DNA from: Siphonodentalium dalli
Taxonomy: Eukaryota > Mollusca > Scaphopoda > Gadilida > Siphonodentaliidae
Direction: 5' to 3'
Assembly: GCA_032622095.1 (NCBI GenBank)
Contig: CP136068.1
Span: 47,302,443 to 47,366,442, forward strand
Length of the DNA: 64,000 nt
This document shows, piece after piece, positions 22,903 through 35,396 of this stretch. The translations under genes and the position numbers were made by a program. Each line of letters begins with the position of its first letter. Positions within the stretch are counted from its first letter, which is position 1. The notes beneath the pieces are model-generated. The model was not told the DNA's origin. It was given only the letters and a program-made list of their open reading frames with translations, and ran no database searches.

Positions 22903-24319
22903 GCACTGGTTTATATTATATTTTTATATCTCTCTATATTGGACTTATTTTATGCTGGAATAAGCCCATAGTGGGCTAATACCCGTTATGCCGTTGGATG
23001 GCGCAGGGCCGCAGTGAAAACGCATATATATACATACATATAAGCTGCAGCATATCAACGTGAACATAGGTTTACATTGGACTTATTACATTCTGAAATA
23101 GGCCCATAGTGAGCTTATTTAAAAGTTGTATTTTTAGTTTATTTATCTAATTTTTTTAGCTCAAAATTTTGAAAAACTATAATAACGCCGGTATACTCCG
23201 TCAGGATGGAACCCCATGAATGACATATTTCATTGCTACAATAATCAGTTAACATGAACATCACAAAATAATATCCAATTATCGCATTGTTTCGAGGTTG
23301 ACACTAGGAATTGTCAACCTTTGGAAGTCAATATTCACCAAGGCCGTATTCACCAATATTCACCAATGACAATTCCTCGTGTCAACCAAGAAAAATGCGA
23401 TAATTGTTTTATAATATGAAACGCGCTTTCATCGGACAAGACGTTGTGATGTCGAATGTCGCTGGGAAAACCTGATCAATGTTCAGGTCTGATAATAAGT
23501 TATGTTTTCCCCTGAAGTATCTGAAGTCACTCATAATTGTTATTAACCTGTTGTTTCATTAATGAGATGAACATCGTTAGATATCTCAAATTTGTCGTTG
23601 CGTTTTAACATAGGAATTGGGGAAAGAAACTTATGATCATATAACAAAGTCAAATTATCAACCAGTTTCAAACAGCTGAAACTGATATAGAATATATTAG
23701 TGAAAAAATGTAAAATTTTCTTGGACAGGGGGGTTCCAATTTTGGCCTAAAAATGTATCAATATATCTCACAGAGTCATATACATACTGTATATACGTAA
23801 TTTTTAATTGCATATTCCATGGTAAGAGTAATTGCGACATTTAGTAAATTATATAATGATGAAACGCTCTTTAAATTCGGGAAATTCCTTAAAAGAGGGG
23901 TTAAAGTGAAATTTCAGCGTGGTGCTATAGCTAATATCAATTAGTTTGTGAATATGTACATATGTGCAAAATTTCATACTTTAGTCATAAAGTGAACAAT
24001 TTTGTTATTAGTCTAGTCTATATTCCACTATTTATCCGATATCCAAATTTAAAGGGTTAATAAAATCGGCGGTGGATGACACAGCAAATACATGTTCGCA
24101 ACCTATACTTAGTATGTATCCCACTACCATAAGGCATCATATTATGTTGTCCATGGGCCCATGGGGCTGACCGGGCTTACCCGGGCTCTCCTGTGTTCTT
24201 CTGGTGCATATCGTCACTTAAAGGGTTAATAAAAGGTCAGCAGACCACAGTGATTCCCGAAACAGTGGCAAGTCGATGCCGCTTTGTTGAAGAAATTAGA
24301 AAAAAATGATGATATTTTT
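22903..24319. other. Gene-free interval with a small hairpin
   Basis: An inverted repeat at about 23277-23412 has arms containing AATTATCGCATT, GGTTGACAC and AGGAATTGTCA, with a 40-50 bp centre. The phrase TAAAGGGTTAATAAAA is repeated directly at about 24052 and 24221. No gene was recognised. Confidence 0.5.
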
Positions 24320-24720
24320 AAGTTGAAAAGGGTTAATACCTCCGTAAAACATAATTTTTCCGTCACCTATATACATGTTGCACATCTCCAATATGTGGGT
24401 AACAATACTGTTAAGTTTCAAATACCTATGATCAAAACTGTAGGAGGAGTTGATTACACCACGAAGGTACCCTCATACAGAAAATTAAAAAAAATGTTGA
24501 ACTTTTCTAAGTCCAAAATGGTTAATAACTCCTTTTAAGAAAAAAAATTCCGTCATCTATATATATGTTGCACATCTTCAATATATGGGCAACAATATTC
24601 TGAAGTTTCAAATCTCTGGGATGAAATCTGTAGGAGGAGATGATTACACCACGAAGGTACTCAAAAGTGTGACGGACGGACGAACGCTCGGACGGACGGA
24701 CGTACTGGCCAAAGTATACT
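24320..24720 (+). repeat. Tandem pair resembling a retroelement 3' tail
   Basis: Two copies of about 200 bp share ATGTTGCACATCT, CAATATATGGG-like, AAGTTTCAAAT, CTGTAGGAGGAG and ATTACACCACGAAGGTAC (about 24325-24472 and 24525-24660). The second is followed by a GACGGACGGACG tract. This layout is typical of short retroelement tails in aquatic invertebrates. No coding part is present. Confidence 0.55.
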
Positions 24721-24849
24721 TGTGGGGTGACTGCACATACCCATGAATAGTTGTGGGGTGCGATCTTTTGTTTGAGTAAATTGTGGGGTGCAACCCACAA
24801 CTGACGATATTTTAAAGAGCGTATTTTTAAAGAGCGGGGGGGGGGGTCA

Positions 24850-26450
24850 TAAGTTGCAAACACAGGTACCTCAATCCCTTTTGTATATTATGCAAATAAA
24901 TATGTCAAGAATACAGTTCGAAAATTTATAGATTCGTTTAGTTTCACAATCATAGTGAAATTTTAAACTTTTAATTTACAAATCTAGCACAGGATCCATG
25001 AGATCGATCTAGTCATTTATGTCAATAGAGTTGCCCATCTTACTCAGCTGTGCTATTGACAAATCAAGATCCGATGGTGTGCGGTGTGCCGTTATGCAGA
25101 TAGCAACGCTTGCCACTTCGGTAAAACTTCCTGTTTCAGTTTCGGTTTGGTTTAAAGTATTAGGTCGGTTGTTGGTATTCCTCTTAATCTTTTGAGATTT
25201 TCTTCATCATTCCACTTTAGTAGTGTTTGATTGTGTCAGCGTTTGGTCGCTAAGGGGTCACAGGTAATACAGGTACGTGTGTTTTATCGGTATGTTGTAT
25301 GGTACGCGGTACATTTTATTAGACATGTTATGTATTTATTGGGTGTTGCTTCCTGTTTGTACTCAGGACCTGGTGACCCCATTTTACCAAGACATAATGC
25401 AAATGGTGTGGACCACACAGTTATTTTCCTATTTTATAAATATTCTACCAGGTGAGTGTGTACGTATATCAGATACTAGGCACGCACCATGTGTGTAATA
25501 ACGTTTGAATAATTTCCGGAGAAAAAGTTGAGTCCCCACGCAGAGTCAAACATTCATAATGTATAAGGGTGGCATTATAATACCAGTCGTATCCGCGACT
25601 CATAATGGCGTTACGATGTACATGTTACTAATGTAATTTAATAATAAGTGAAAACACCACCATTTCTAATTTGATTTTGGGTGCGTGCATTCAATGCAAA
25701 TTAATTCCTGGTTCTATTTTGTTTTATTCACATGCCATATGTCTGTCCCATACTGTATTTCTGATTAATTGTTCAAATGTTGCTGATTGTATTACATAGA
25801 TGCGTTTCCATCGCCCTAAGTCTGTCAATGTCCTGGGTTTCAAAGTATGGGTTATTCATATTACTGATAACACAACTGACAACACAGGCTTTTTCACAAC
25901 ATGCAGTTTTAAAATAGAGTTACTCCTCTTTCGCTAATCAAATCTTTAGGTTACAGTGAAGTAATTCGATTGGTATCACCCAACAACGGAGTTTGGGCCA
26001 AAATGCTGGAGAGAATTAAACAATTCTGGGCTCTGGTTGGTTAATAGTAGTTTTGATATTTAAACGTATAAACTACACACAATCACTCGTCTTGAAACGT
26101 CAGGCGCCAAACACAACATTGACATATCGTAAAGCATGTGGTTCTCGGTTTGAATTATTTTGGTGTGAGGTAAAAAATGTCAATATTTGTTCTTGCAATT
26201 TAAAGGTACATGCCCTGCCCATCGATATGATGCCACTCCTGGTAATCGTGTACTCATTTACCACAATTCGAGTCCTATGGAAAATAATTACTTCACTTTA
26301 ACATTTATTATCATAATTCAGAATATAATTAATCTCAAGTCGTCATACATATTGTAGACATAATAGAGACGCGATGAGGCGTCGCCATTAAAAATGTCAT
26401 CATAACACAACATCCCCTCCTGAACTAAATCAGAATCATATACCACCAAA
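24850..26450 (+). repeat. Segmental duplication, copy B
   Basis: Co-linear with 19236-22902 but without the foldback and the 0.87-kb insertion. The 85-bp segment at 25367-25451 keeps an open frame here, whereas copy A has a TGA in that frame. The rest to 26817 has no recognisable gene. Confidence 0.8.
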
Positions 26451-26817
26451 TGTGTGTAACTTTTGTGGTTGAAGTTGGAAGATATAAATGTAAAGGACAC
26501 TTTAATTCAAGCCCGGTGTTGTAAATACTCATATGGGGCTGACACAGTAAGATTTTACCAGAAGTACATTTAATGTCGGCCGAGATGATGGCGAGTCATA
26601 CGATGAGTATTTGTGGTCAAATTGGTCAATTGACGTTGATGGTCCATGTATTCAGTCTGTTGGTAATTTGACTGTGTGGTTAGGTCGAAATCAAACTGTG
26701 CACATTTTTTTCCCGCTGTATAAAGTAGATGAGTTTTTAAAACTGTGTGCTATTATTTCACAACAAAAATACAAAACAATTGGCCCACAACGACGTCACT
26801 CGACTCACTTGTAAGCG

Positions 26818-27960
26818 CAGGGACGTGGCTAGAGGGTATCCGTGGGGGGGGTGTCCACCTTGGAAATTCCAACTGCACCCCCCCCCCTTGAATCAGATTC
26901 GGACCAAACACAAGTTTTGCATAATTCCATTTGCACCCCTTGCACATCAGTGCTCTCAGGCCTAATATCCTATATATTCATATTCATAAACCATTGTTCT
27001 AAATTCCCGGTATGAGAACATTCAGATATTTTAACCTGAAAAAATGCATAAATCCTAACATCTAGTGGTCTAACTCCAGACAATTGCACACGTTTACGGA
27101 CAAGAGACCAGGACACACCGGGCTGACCATAGTTGTTCGGCCCGGTGTGAGAAAATTTTGAAAACTATACAAGAAAATCGCAAATCCTATAGCATCTAGA
27201 CTGGCCTCAACTGAAGTGTTCCTATAGTGTTGGAAATTTCAAACCTAATACTTCCCCTCAGGTTGGAAAATTCTCCAACTGATGACCATTTCAGTCCACA
27301 AGTTTGACCAAATGTAGTAAAATATTGTTTTGTTAAGCCAATTAGCAGTTTTTTATTGGCCACAGGGACAATGACACACCGGGCTGACCATGGTTCGGCC
27401 CGGTGTGCGAAAATTTTGAAATCTGAACAAGAAAATCGCAAAATCCTACCATCTAGACTAGCATCAAGCCTTCAAAGTGTTGGAAAATTCAAACCTGACA
27501 CCCCCACTTAGGTTGGAAAATTTCCAACTGATGACAATTCCAATGACAATGCTGACCAAATTTATGATAATATTGTTTTCTTACATTAATTAGCAGTTGT
27601 TGACTGGCCACGGGGGAGGAACCAGGACACAAGCTTTCCAAGTGTTGGAAATTTCCAACCTGTCACCTCCCCCCCTAAGGTTGGAAAATTTCCAACTGAT
27701 GACAATTTCATTCCAAAATTTTGACCGAAAATAGGAAAATATGCAAATATTGGTCCAAAAACAATTAATTCCCCCCAATAAATTGTTTGAAAATCAAACT
27801 ACAAGAACATTTTCAACCTATTGTTGGTGTGAAATTTCCAACTAATGTTTTGGCAGGTATAAAATTTCCAACTGCTGAAAATTTTGACCAAAGTTGGGGG
27901 GGGGGTGAGACACCCCCCAAACCTGTCTCACCACCAAACCCCCCTGTCGCCACGTCTATG
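26818..27960. mobile_element. hAT-like non-autonomous element, 1143 bp, 8-bp TSD
   Basis: The 8-bp TGTAAGCG lies directly outside both ends (26810-26817 and 27961-27968). Termini are short inverted repeats: CAGGGACGTGGC on the left, and CATAGACGTGGC reading inward from the right. An 8-bp duplication with CA-starting termini is the hAT pattern. Inside are G/C homopolymers and a roughly 260-bp tandem repeat (about 27105, 27361, 27600). Each unit has a GTTGGAAATTTCCAAC-like palindrome, and the first two carry a CACACCGGGC stem. There is no transposase. Partial relatives lie at 53560-53975 and 62432-63380. Confidence 0.87.
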
Positions 27961-27968
27961 TGTAAGCG

Positions 27969-28985
27969 TTAACTCCTTTGATGTGTTCTTTTTGCAAGCT
28001 ATTCGTGTAGTTAAGTATACGCATTCACTGCATATTTCTGGTATTCTCATTTGAAAATCAGTAGAGTCACCATAAAGTTCGATATATTATCTCTTTCGTA
28101 TAAGCATATCGTGCTTTTAGTAAATTAACTTGTGATCTGAATTGTCTAAGATTAAAATAATTGAAGTTTTGACAAATTTGCGTTGATTGTATTACGATTT
28201 TCCACTGTAGAATTTAAACTTGGGCCTCAATTCATCGCCAAATGTTACTGTATCTAAGTTCCTTACTAATCAGGACGACATACAGGAAAGGTCAAATTCA
28301 AGAGCGTTTCCATGGGTCTTCCGTTGGGCGTCCTCGCTCTTTAATTTCCGATTGCACTCCTTGAAACACACCGACAATGCCATATATGAGAAACTCCATT
28401 AGCAACCTCCCCGCCTTGGGTTGAAAATTTCCAACTTGACCTCAAACTGTCCAACTATGTGACATTTCCAAACTAGCATTATCAATAACAGGTAACTGAT
28501 TGCCATGTCGTCAAAACAAGTTCATAGAAAGAAATTATATTTGACATTTTATCTAAAAAGTCACTCATTTTTTGTGGTTTTTCATTTAGAATATATTGTG
28601 TAAATATAACAAGTCTGTCGGTGGAGCAAGAAGGAGTATTGTGATAATATATATATGAGCATTTTAAATAGTTGCTACATTTTATCCAGTATATATAAAC
28701 AAGCGCTAATTGTCCCTCAATAAAAAGACGGGATTCGTAGATGATTCTTCAGCAAATATTCATTGAATTCTTTCCTTCGGACATGTTCACATAATAAGTT
28801 GACATAATAAGTTGACATAACAAGTTCAGATAATAAGTTCACATAATAAGTTCACATAATAAGGACCTATTCTGTTATTGTGTTACCTGCTGTCTGCTAA
28901 AACCCCTCCAAATGAATTACAGACCATTAAAATGTATACATTTATAACTGAATGGGATAATTAATTCATTTAACATTGAACGGGT
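27969..28985. other. Gene-free interval with a 13-bp minisatellite
   Basis: Six copies of ACATAATAAGTTC/G lie at about 28788-28862. The remainder is AT-rich without recognisable genes. The last part leads into the duplicated upstream flank of gene B. Confidence 0.55.
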
Positions 28986-28989
28986 TAAA

Positions 28990-31500
28990 CTGTGAGGTTT
29001 GTTTTTACTTGTCATTTGTTTTTGTTACAAACACATTCTATGATTGTATCTGCAAGTCTGCTGATGTGAAATTGATGTTTTGCGCGGGAGTGTATTGTAT
29101 ATTTTGGTCTGCCCGTCTATCCGTCTGGCTGTGCGGCTGTTCGTCCTCCTGTGGGTCGTTTCCGGGTGACTCGGTTCTATAGTCAAATTACGTATGTAAA
29201 ATATCGTGTGCTCGGTAGATGCGCTAACACAGTACATGCGAAATTTGATGTTGACTCTTGTATCCCATTAGTGTTCTAGAATTCTAGAGGTTGTTTTTAC
29301 TTATAGCTCTGGGTTTTCTTGGCATAAAAAGGGTAATTCCTGATTGAGCACGAAGTTTAATTTGTGGTATAATTGACTCGAAATATTTGTGCAAGCTATA
29401 AGCGAATGTGGGTTTATATATTCTTATATCTGTTTCGTCAGATTTGCATTGTTTAGACCATTGGTCTCACACATGTAACTTTTCTTTGTATTTCGGTAAT
29501 ATATAACTGTTTTATGTGTACCCATACCATGTATCGTACACATAATGCCGAGGTCCGGATCAAGCATCCGTCGTTCGTCTGTCCGTCTGTCTGGCCGTAT
29601 GTATGTCCGTCTATCTACCCGTCTGTCCATAGACACTTGCTATCCGACTCGATAGCTCAAGTATTTTTAACGGATTGTGTTCAAAATTGATGTATATGTT
29701 TATAATAACACACCCATCACCTGTATATATATATTTGGTGTAATTCGGTTGACTCTTTTAGAAAATAGTAACACTTCATTCTTCTTCATTGAATAGGCAT
29801 GTAATGATTTATCCAAGCGACAATGGGGAGTAATTCTACAGAATATTTACTTTCATAACTCTGTATATATGAGCTTTGTAGCTCGGGTCATTAATTACTA
29901 TAAAGCCATTTAAATCATTCACTTGGCTTCTATTTCTCTACACAGAGATTAATCTAATATGTCTGGCAGCATTCAACTCTGTTCTGTTTATTCTCAAACT
30001 TTTGAAATGTTATCGTTGTAACTATTACACATTTAAGTGGCAAACATGGCAATAATCCCATCATATGTCACTGAAAATAATTAACCCTGTGCACACATCA
30101 TATGGTCTTGTGATATTGTTTATTTGATCATTCTATCTGAAGGTTGATGGTGATCCAGTGTTAACTTGCAGGTATTTTGGGATTAAAAATAACCCATTTC
30201 ATAGACACATGCTATCCGATAGGCAGACATTAAATTAACCTTTCTACTTTGAGCCAGGTTCAGTAAATAATTTTATAAGCCACCTATTGAATATTATTAT
30301 ATCATTATAGGAAATGTATTATTTTGAAATTTCCACAATTGCATTTGGGCTGCAGGATAATACGACCAGTGATGGTATTCATTGAGACTGACTTATTCTA
30401 TGTGTTTCTAAATCAAATCACATGTTTTCTATGGACTATTTTTGTTTGGGTAAGATTTAGCCCTTACAATCTTATTTGATAACTCAAGTATTTGTCCTTG
30501 ATTGTGTTTACATTTTAAGGCACAGTTCATGATAACACACCCGTGGTCGTTATAGCGAGGGTCATTTGTATTATATATCAACAATATTAACCTCATCCAC
30601 CAATTCCGTTGACACAATGTGATAACTAAATATTTGTCAACCGACCGCTCTTATATTCACATCCATGCTGGTCATGAAACATACTTTACCTGTATAGCTT
30701 TTGGTATAAATTAATTGGTTTATTTATACCTAAGTCAATGATGGAAACCACCCTCATTCCAATCATCTCCACGTGTGTAGATGCTTATATTAAGTTCTAG
30801 ATGGCTTATTTTGAGGTATGGGTTAATCATATCCGATCGTGATCGGCTTCTCGTTCATTATTGTTAACGTGCTACTGGTGGCTCAGTAGGTAATATGCAT
30901 GACACACTGTATCCCAACCAATATAAATATAGTATATTTAAAATTAACACCAACCAGCAAACCTGAAACTACAAACGCCATCATATTTTGTTATTGTATT
31001 ATTTATTCAGGGGCAGCAGGAAGACGGCCAGTAGGTCATGCTGCTCCTCTACAATACTATTAATTCGTATATGAATGCTTTGTTATTAATTCTTATGTAT
31101 TGTACAAATATAATCAAATCTACATCTGCATCTATACCAAACCGTCCAGCGATATCGAAGCTTGTTCTAGTCCCGATAAGATGAGATTCGTAAATATAAG
31201 TAAACTGGTTACTTTATCTGGTGTCGTCAGTTTCTGTTCGGGTGCCGGCTGTTCTGGTGAAATTAATACTTTGCGCTACCTGACTACGTTGACGATATTT
31301 CGTACCTGCTTAAACGTCATCGACACAGGGACTTGTCGTTTTGAAAACAAATAAAATAGTGCAATACAAAATAATTTAAAAAGAGCCTTAATATAAAACA
31401 GTGTCGATGTGTTTTAAAGTGGCGGGCTCATTTTAATTTAGATTGTTTATATATTTTACTTGTTTTCTTAAATGATAAACTGTGTACATTCCAAAAATGC
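28990..31500 (+). repeat. Upstream flank of gene B, with a single 49-bp satellite unit
   Basis: 28990-29340 is alignable to 44870-45090 (upstream of gene C), and about 31260-31500 to 45090-45385. One 49-bp-type unit (TGTATATTTTGGTCTGCCCG) is present at about 29093-29140, where locus C has about fifteen. The 1.9 kb between (29340-31260) has no counterpart in locus C and holds no recognisable gene; it contains a GTCCGTCTGTCTGGCCG tract at about 29580. Confidence 0.75.
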
Positions 31501-31544
31501 CAAGCGAAACTAAGCATGTTACACTTATACTATGTTACACATAT

Positions 31545-31559
31545 ATGTTCTGATTGTAG
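31545..31559 (+). other. Predicted 3' splice acceptor upstream of gene B start
   Basis: TTCTGATTGTAG ends at 31559 and is followed by GCACAGAACC and ATG at 31570. The arrangement is conserved with the other two paralogs. Confidence 0.55.
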
Positions 31560-31569
31560 GCACAGAACC

Positions 31570-33144
31570 ATGTCCAAAAACGTCCGATCTGATTGCTTTT
31601 TACATGAACGAGAGTTTGATGCTTACTGCTTCTATCACAAAGTTGTCTGCTGTTCTATTTGTCATTCGGGAATATCGACATCGTGTGACGTCATGGATCG
31701 GATGGAAGCCAAATGTCGTTTGGAATCAGAATTGACCGACGAAACGAAAAGTATGATCGAGGTCCGCGATGATGTGGCTGGAAAGCGTAATCTTCTCAGT
31801 TCTGGACGGCGTGAGATAGACAGTCAGGAGGAACGCGCCCTTAATGACGTCACACTGTTCTACGACGAACTGCGGGCGATCCTTGAACGATGTGAACAGA
31901 GAGATCAGCAGCCTATCCGAGCTGCAGCCACTGATCAACGTGATAAGTTAGATAGGTTGGACAAACATATAGCTAAGGTGGAAGATGCTGTCGCGACTCT
32001 CAGTGTATCACATAATGGATCGGAACCTGGAATTACTGATGAAAATTCAGCGAACTCACCGCACAATACACACATTGAAGAAGAACTATATAAAGCGACC
32101 AAAGATGTTCAGGAAACGACAGCTGCAGGAAAGGCAGTTCTCAGAAGTTTGGCCTCGACAGAAACATCGGGTAATGATCGAAGTTTACAATTTGTTGCAA
32201 GATTGGAGATACTCAAGAAGGTTGGAGATCTGTTGGACAACATGAATGATGGACGAGGCGAACAAGAGGGAGCAAGTGCAGTAGCATCAAACACGCCCCC
32301 GAAGATTGACGAGGAGGATTTCACAGAAATAATGAAACTGCGGGATTTACCGGGGAGCTTCTCTGGCGTAGTGAAATGTATGAGATTCATAGACAGTTCG
32401 ATTCTCAGCGATCTGATTTTACTGACGCTTGAGCCCGACAAGCTTATCAGGATGACAGTTGAAGGAAAAGTTAAATGTTCCAAAGATTTACCCAATTCAA
32501 CTACCAATATATGGGGATTCTCAGTCAAGAGAGGGATTATTTCCATCCCGTCACGTGTTGATCCGTATATGATCCGAAAATATACGACTGAGGACCTCTC
32601 GCTCGTTCAAACTATCCCGGCCTGGGGTCCGTGCCCTGTCATTGACGTCATTAACGATAAGTTTGTCGTTGGTTACGTATCGCCTCCGTCATTGAGACTC
32701 TTATCCAATGACGGCGACATTGTTGCTAAGTACGTCCCCGACGGAACGATATCCTGGTCATACATATGTGATATGGCGGTGTCCTCATCCGAGGATCTTG
32801 TTATAATAATGACGACAGTAAATGATGTGGAAACCATTCTGATCGTTTCTGGCGATCTAAAATCGCTCATAAAGACGGTTAGGCATGAGAAGATGACTGG
32901 ACTGTGGAGTATGTCTCTACACGGGAACAGTTTGTTTGTTCTCAATCGCGGAATATACGACAAAAAGAAGGTGATAAATTATGGTTGTGTGATGAAATAT
33001 GATACAAATGGAATGTACCATGGTGTTATCCTCGGCAAACTTACGAAACCAAAGAGAATTGCTTATAATGGACATAATCGTTATATGGCTGTAGTGAGTA
33101 CCGATCAGGATAGTGTTCAGTTGTATAAAGGACACGTTTATTAG
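31570..33144 (+). CDS. TRIM-like B-box/coiled-coil/beta-propeller-like protein, paralog B
   Basis: One exon encodes 524 residues, the same length as paralog A, from an ATG directly after the shared acceptor. The B-box-like ligands Cys9, His12, Cys20, His23, Cys28, Cys31 and Cys39 are all kept. Residue 18 is Ala instead of Cys, so that Cys in paralog A is not a ligand. The charged helical middle and propeller-like half are intact, ending DSVQLYKGHVY. Most protein differences from A are conservative and there are no frameshifts or stops, which suggests maintained coding function. Three TGACGTCA palindromes occur within the coding sequence, at positions matching paralog A in at least two cases. 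Function is inferred from TRIM family membership only. Confidence 0.88.
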   Translation: MSKNVRSDCFLHEREFDAYCFYHKVVCCSICHSGISTSCDVMDRMEAKCRLESELTDETKSMIEVRDDVAGKRNLLSSGRREIDSQEERALNDVTLFYDELRAILERCEQRDQQPIRAAATDQRDKLDRLDKHIAKVEDAVATLSVSHNGSEPGITDENSANSPHNTHIEEELYKATKDVQETTAAGKAVLRSLASTETSGNDRSLQFVARLEILKKVGDLLDNMNDGRGEQEGASAVASNTPPKIDEEDFTEIMKLRDLPGSFSGVVKCMRFIDSSILSDLILLTLEPDKLIRMTVEGKVKCSKDLPNSTTNIWGFSVKRGIISIPSRVDPYMIRKYTTEDLSLVQTIPAWGPCPVIDVINDKFVVGYVSPPSLRLLSNDGDIVAKYVPDGTISWSYICDMAVSSSEDLVIIMTTVNDVETILIVSGDLKSLIKTVRHEKMTGLWSMSLHGNSLFVLNRGIYDKKKVINYGCVMKYDTNGMYHGVILGKLTKPKRIAYNGHNRYMAVVSTDQDSVQLYKGHVY

Positions 33145-34133
33145 CGTGATTATGGTTTTCGTTTGGAGGAAAGTCGCCTCCGTACAAACACCGGAATTGT
33201 TATGCACGTTCGTTAGAAATGGATCACTTCAAGGTGTTGTAGAAACAAAACTTACGAATTCCTAGGAATTGACAGTATAGTTATATAACCAATAATTATA
33301 TCTCATGCACGTTTATTATCATGATTCTGGTTGTCGCATAGCGCGGATTGTCGCCTTCATACACACTGTAGTTTTTATAGCATTCGATACGAATGTGCTG
33401 TACCATATTAAACACATTTCGCACAATGAAAGACGACAGATACAAATTACGAATAGCTATTTGTAGTCGTAAATGATTCGGACGGTGAAAAAAACATATT
33501 CGCATAATTGACGACCCCGAGTCCATTTGTGAGATAATCGTGCTTGCCATGCACTCACAATAGGTATGTTCTTATCATATCATAACTTATCGCTTTGTGT
33601 TTGGCAAGATTATCGCGTTTCACAACGACGAACAAACAGCTTACCACAACTAGGTAAACATTAAGGCCACATGGCGATCACTCTTTGAGGACATTATCCC
33701 AGAATTATCTCCAACATTGAGGAAATGAGAAACATTCGCGAAATAATTATTATTATATCATGTATGTGTGAGTTATGTTGAGATCCGAAACCGTAATCGT
33801 AACAACAAATATGGAAAATCGACAACGAATAGAAATAACACACATTCTAGTGACGTGATATCATATTCGTAATAATTATATGTCGTTATTATAATTCATT
33901 CTGCGAAAGTAGTGTCTATTTTCGCCTTGATAAACTTATCCCGAACTGCGAGAACTTAGATTAAAATCGGCACTATCGTCATTTAAAACATTATTATGCT
34001 ATGCTTGAATTGTGATGTTGAATGTATCCAATTGTATATATCGTAGTTACACCTGACAGGATTATGATTTTATTTGCCAATTTTGTTTATTTATAATGAC
34101 CGCATGGCATATATCAGATATAAATCTTATTTT

Positions 34134-34145
34134 TGTGACGTCACA
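34134..34145. promoter_or_regulatory. CRE-like perfect palindrome TGTGACGTCACA in gene B flank
   Basis: Same 12-bp palindrome and surroundings as at 6580-6591. Consensus TGACGTCA is a CREB/ATF site; function is not shown by the sequence. Confidence 0.3.
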
Positions 34146-34385
34146 CAATAAATATAAACTACCCTGTGATTTTCTGAGTAACTGGATAAATTTGCTAAGA
34201 AAATCTGTGTCTTTTTTGTGTTGACTTCCGGCTGAAATCCTTTCCCATTACAATTAAGCACAGTGGATGTACAACTCAGAACAGGAACGTTCATCGGTGG
34301 TATCCAAGATGGTTCCTGGTTTATCGCGAATCGTCTTCTGATATATCTGGGTTAATTCACTGAATGAGCCAGCTCATGATTGATT

Positions 34386-34896
34386 GGCTGCGGACACACG
34401 TATCACAGTAGCGATGGCATAGTAGGTGTGACAATTAATTATGGTGCAATTTTGGTGACAATTGGTCGCCATATTCCTGTGCCATAGCGAGACATGTCGC
34501 CCGCCGCACATTCACACACTGAGTCTTTTCGAAGCTCTATCAGCGTCGAGATCGACATCTCAATGATTTATCAAACCGAATGTCTTGTCGCTGTTGATCG
34601 TTACTCAACACGCAATGTTATATTTTTAATGCTAACACACAAGACAATTCTGGACGATCGGTCGGGCAATTTTATGTATCGTAGAGAATACAATGTGGCT
34701 AAACGTAATGAGTAGAGATCAACCTTGGTGAAACTCAATGGGTTAATTGGTCAGTCGACTCACTGTGCGAATATGCGGCGCGCGACACGACTCCCTATGG
34801 CATATAAATTATGTTGACCAATTGTCACCAAACTCTACCATAATTAATTGTCACACCTACTATGCCATCGCTACTGTGGTACGTGTGTCCGCAGCC
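34386..34896. mobile_element. Long-TIR MITE, 511 bp, inserted in locus B
   Basis: Begins GGCTGCGGACACACGTA and ends with its complement. The first roughly 60 bp of the arms differ at one position, and similarity continues with gaps to about 140 bp (34386-34525 against 34757-34896). ATT lies outside both ends (34383-34385 and 34897-34899). Locus A is unoccupied and reads CATGATTGATTAGTGGAGAAG across the site, so the boundaries are secure. A 3-bp duplication and long arms suggest PIF/Harbinger-type mobilisation, though ATT is not the usual TWA target. Confidence 0.87.
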
Positions 34897-35396
34897 ATTA
34901 GGGAAGATGTGTTTAATTTGGTGCGGCGTCAAAATATCGAGAAAACATCCCAACGTTTCAAACATAGATGGAGTTGTCGAACTAGGACATGCAGTTTGAT
35001 ATTCTCAATTAGGCAGAAGGAATATGAAAGCACACATACGGTGAACTTGTTTTAGGATATTGTCGATCTACAGTATTGGTGGTTTAATTGGTACACTATT
35101 TGGTATGTTCTTTGCCAATACTGATTGCATATCACAGTTGTTGGGATATCTTATCGAAAGCTGTCCATAACGACAAAACCAACTTGTTTGTTTCAAGGGA
35201 TGGGAATATGTCTGTATATATGAACTAATTTTGATAAAACAATATAAAAACGTAAACTCACATTCCTACTATTTATGTTCAAATTAGATGGGCATGGATG
35301 ATTAATGACGCTATGGTATATGGTCGTAGTATCGTTTACATCTTCGCTGCTAAATTACATAATGATGCCGTGTGTTGGACCGTTGATGTTAGGGTC

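Larger units (their letters stand above)
33145..35396 (+). repeat. Duplicated 3' flank of gene B
   Basis: Co-linear with 4826-7325 after removing the 4921-6079 insertion there and the 34386-34896 insertion here. Homology to locus C runs through 46982-47309 and resumes at 62295-62431. About 240 bp near 33620-33860 lacks a clear match in locus A. No conserved ORF lies inside. Confidence 0.8.

Noticed and set aside
31100-31354. 84-codon ORF upstream of gene B
   Set aside because: Not conserved in the equivalent flank of gene C and without a recognisable motif; treated as chance.
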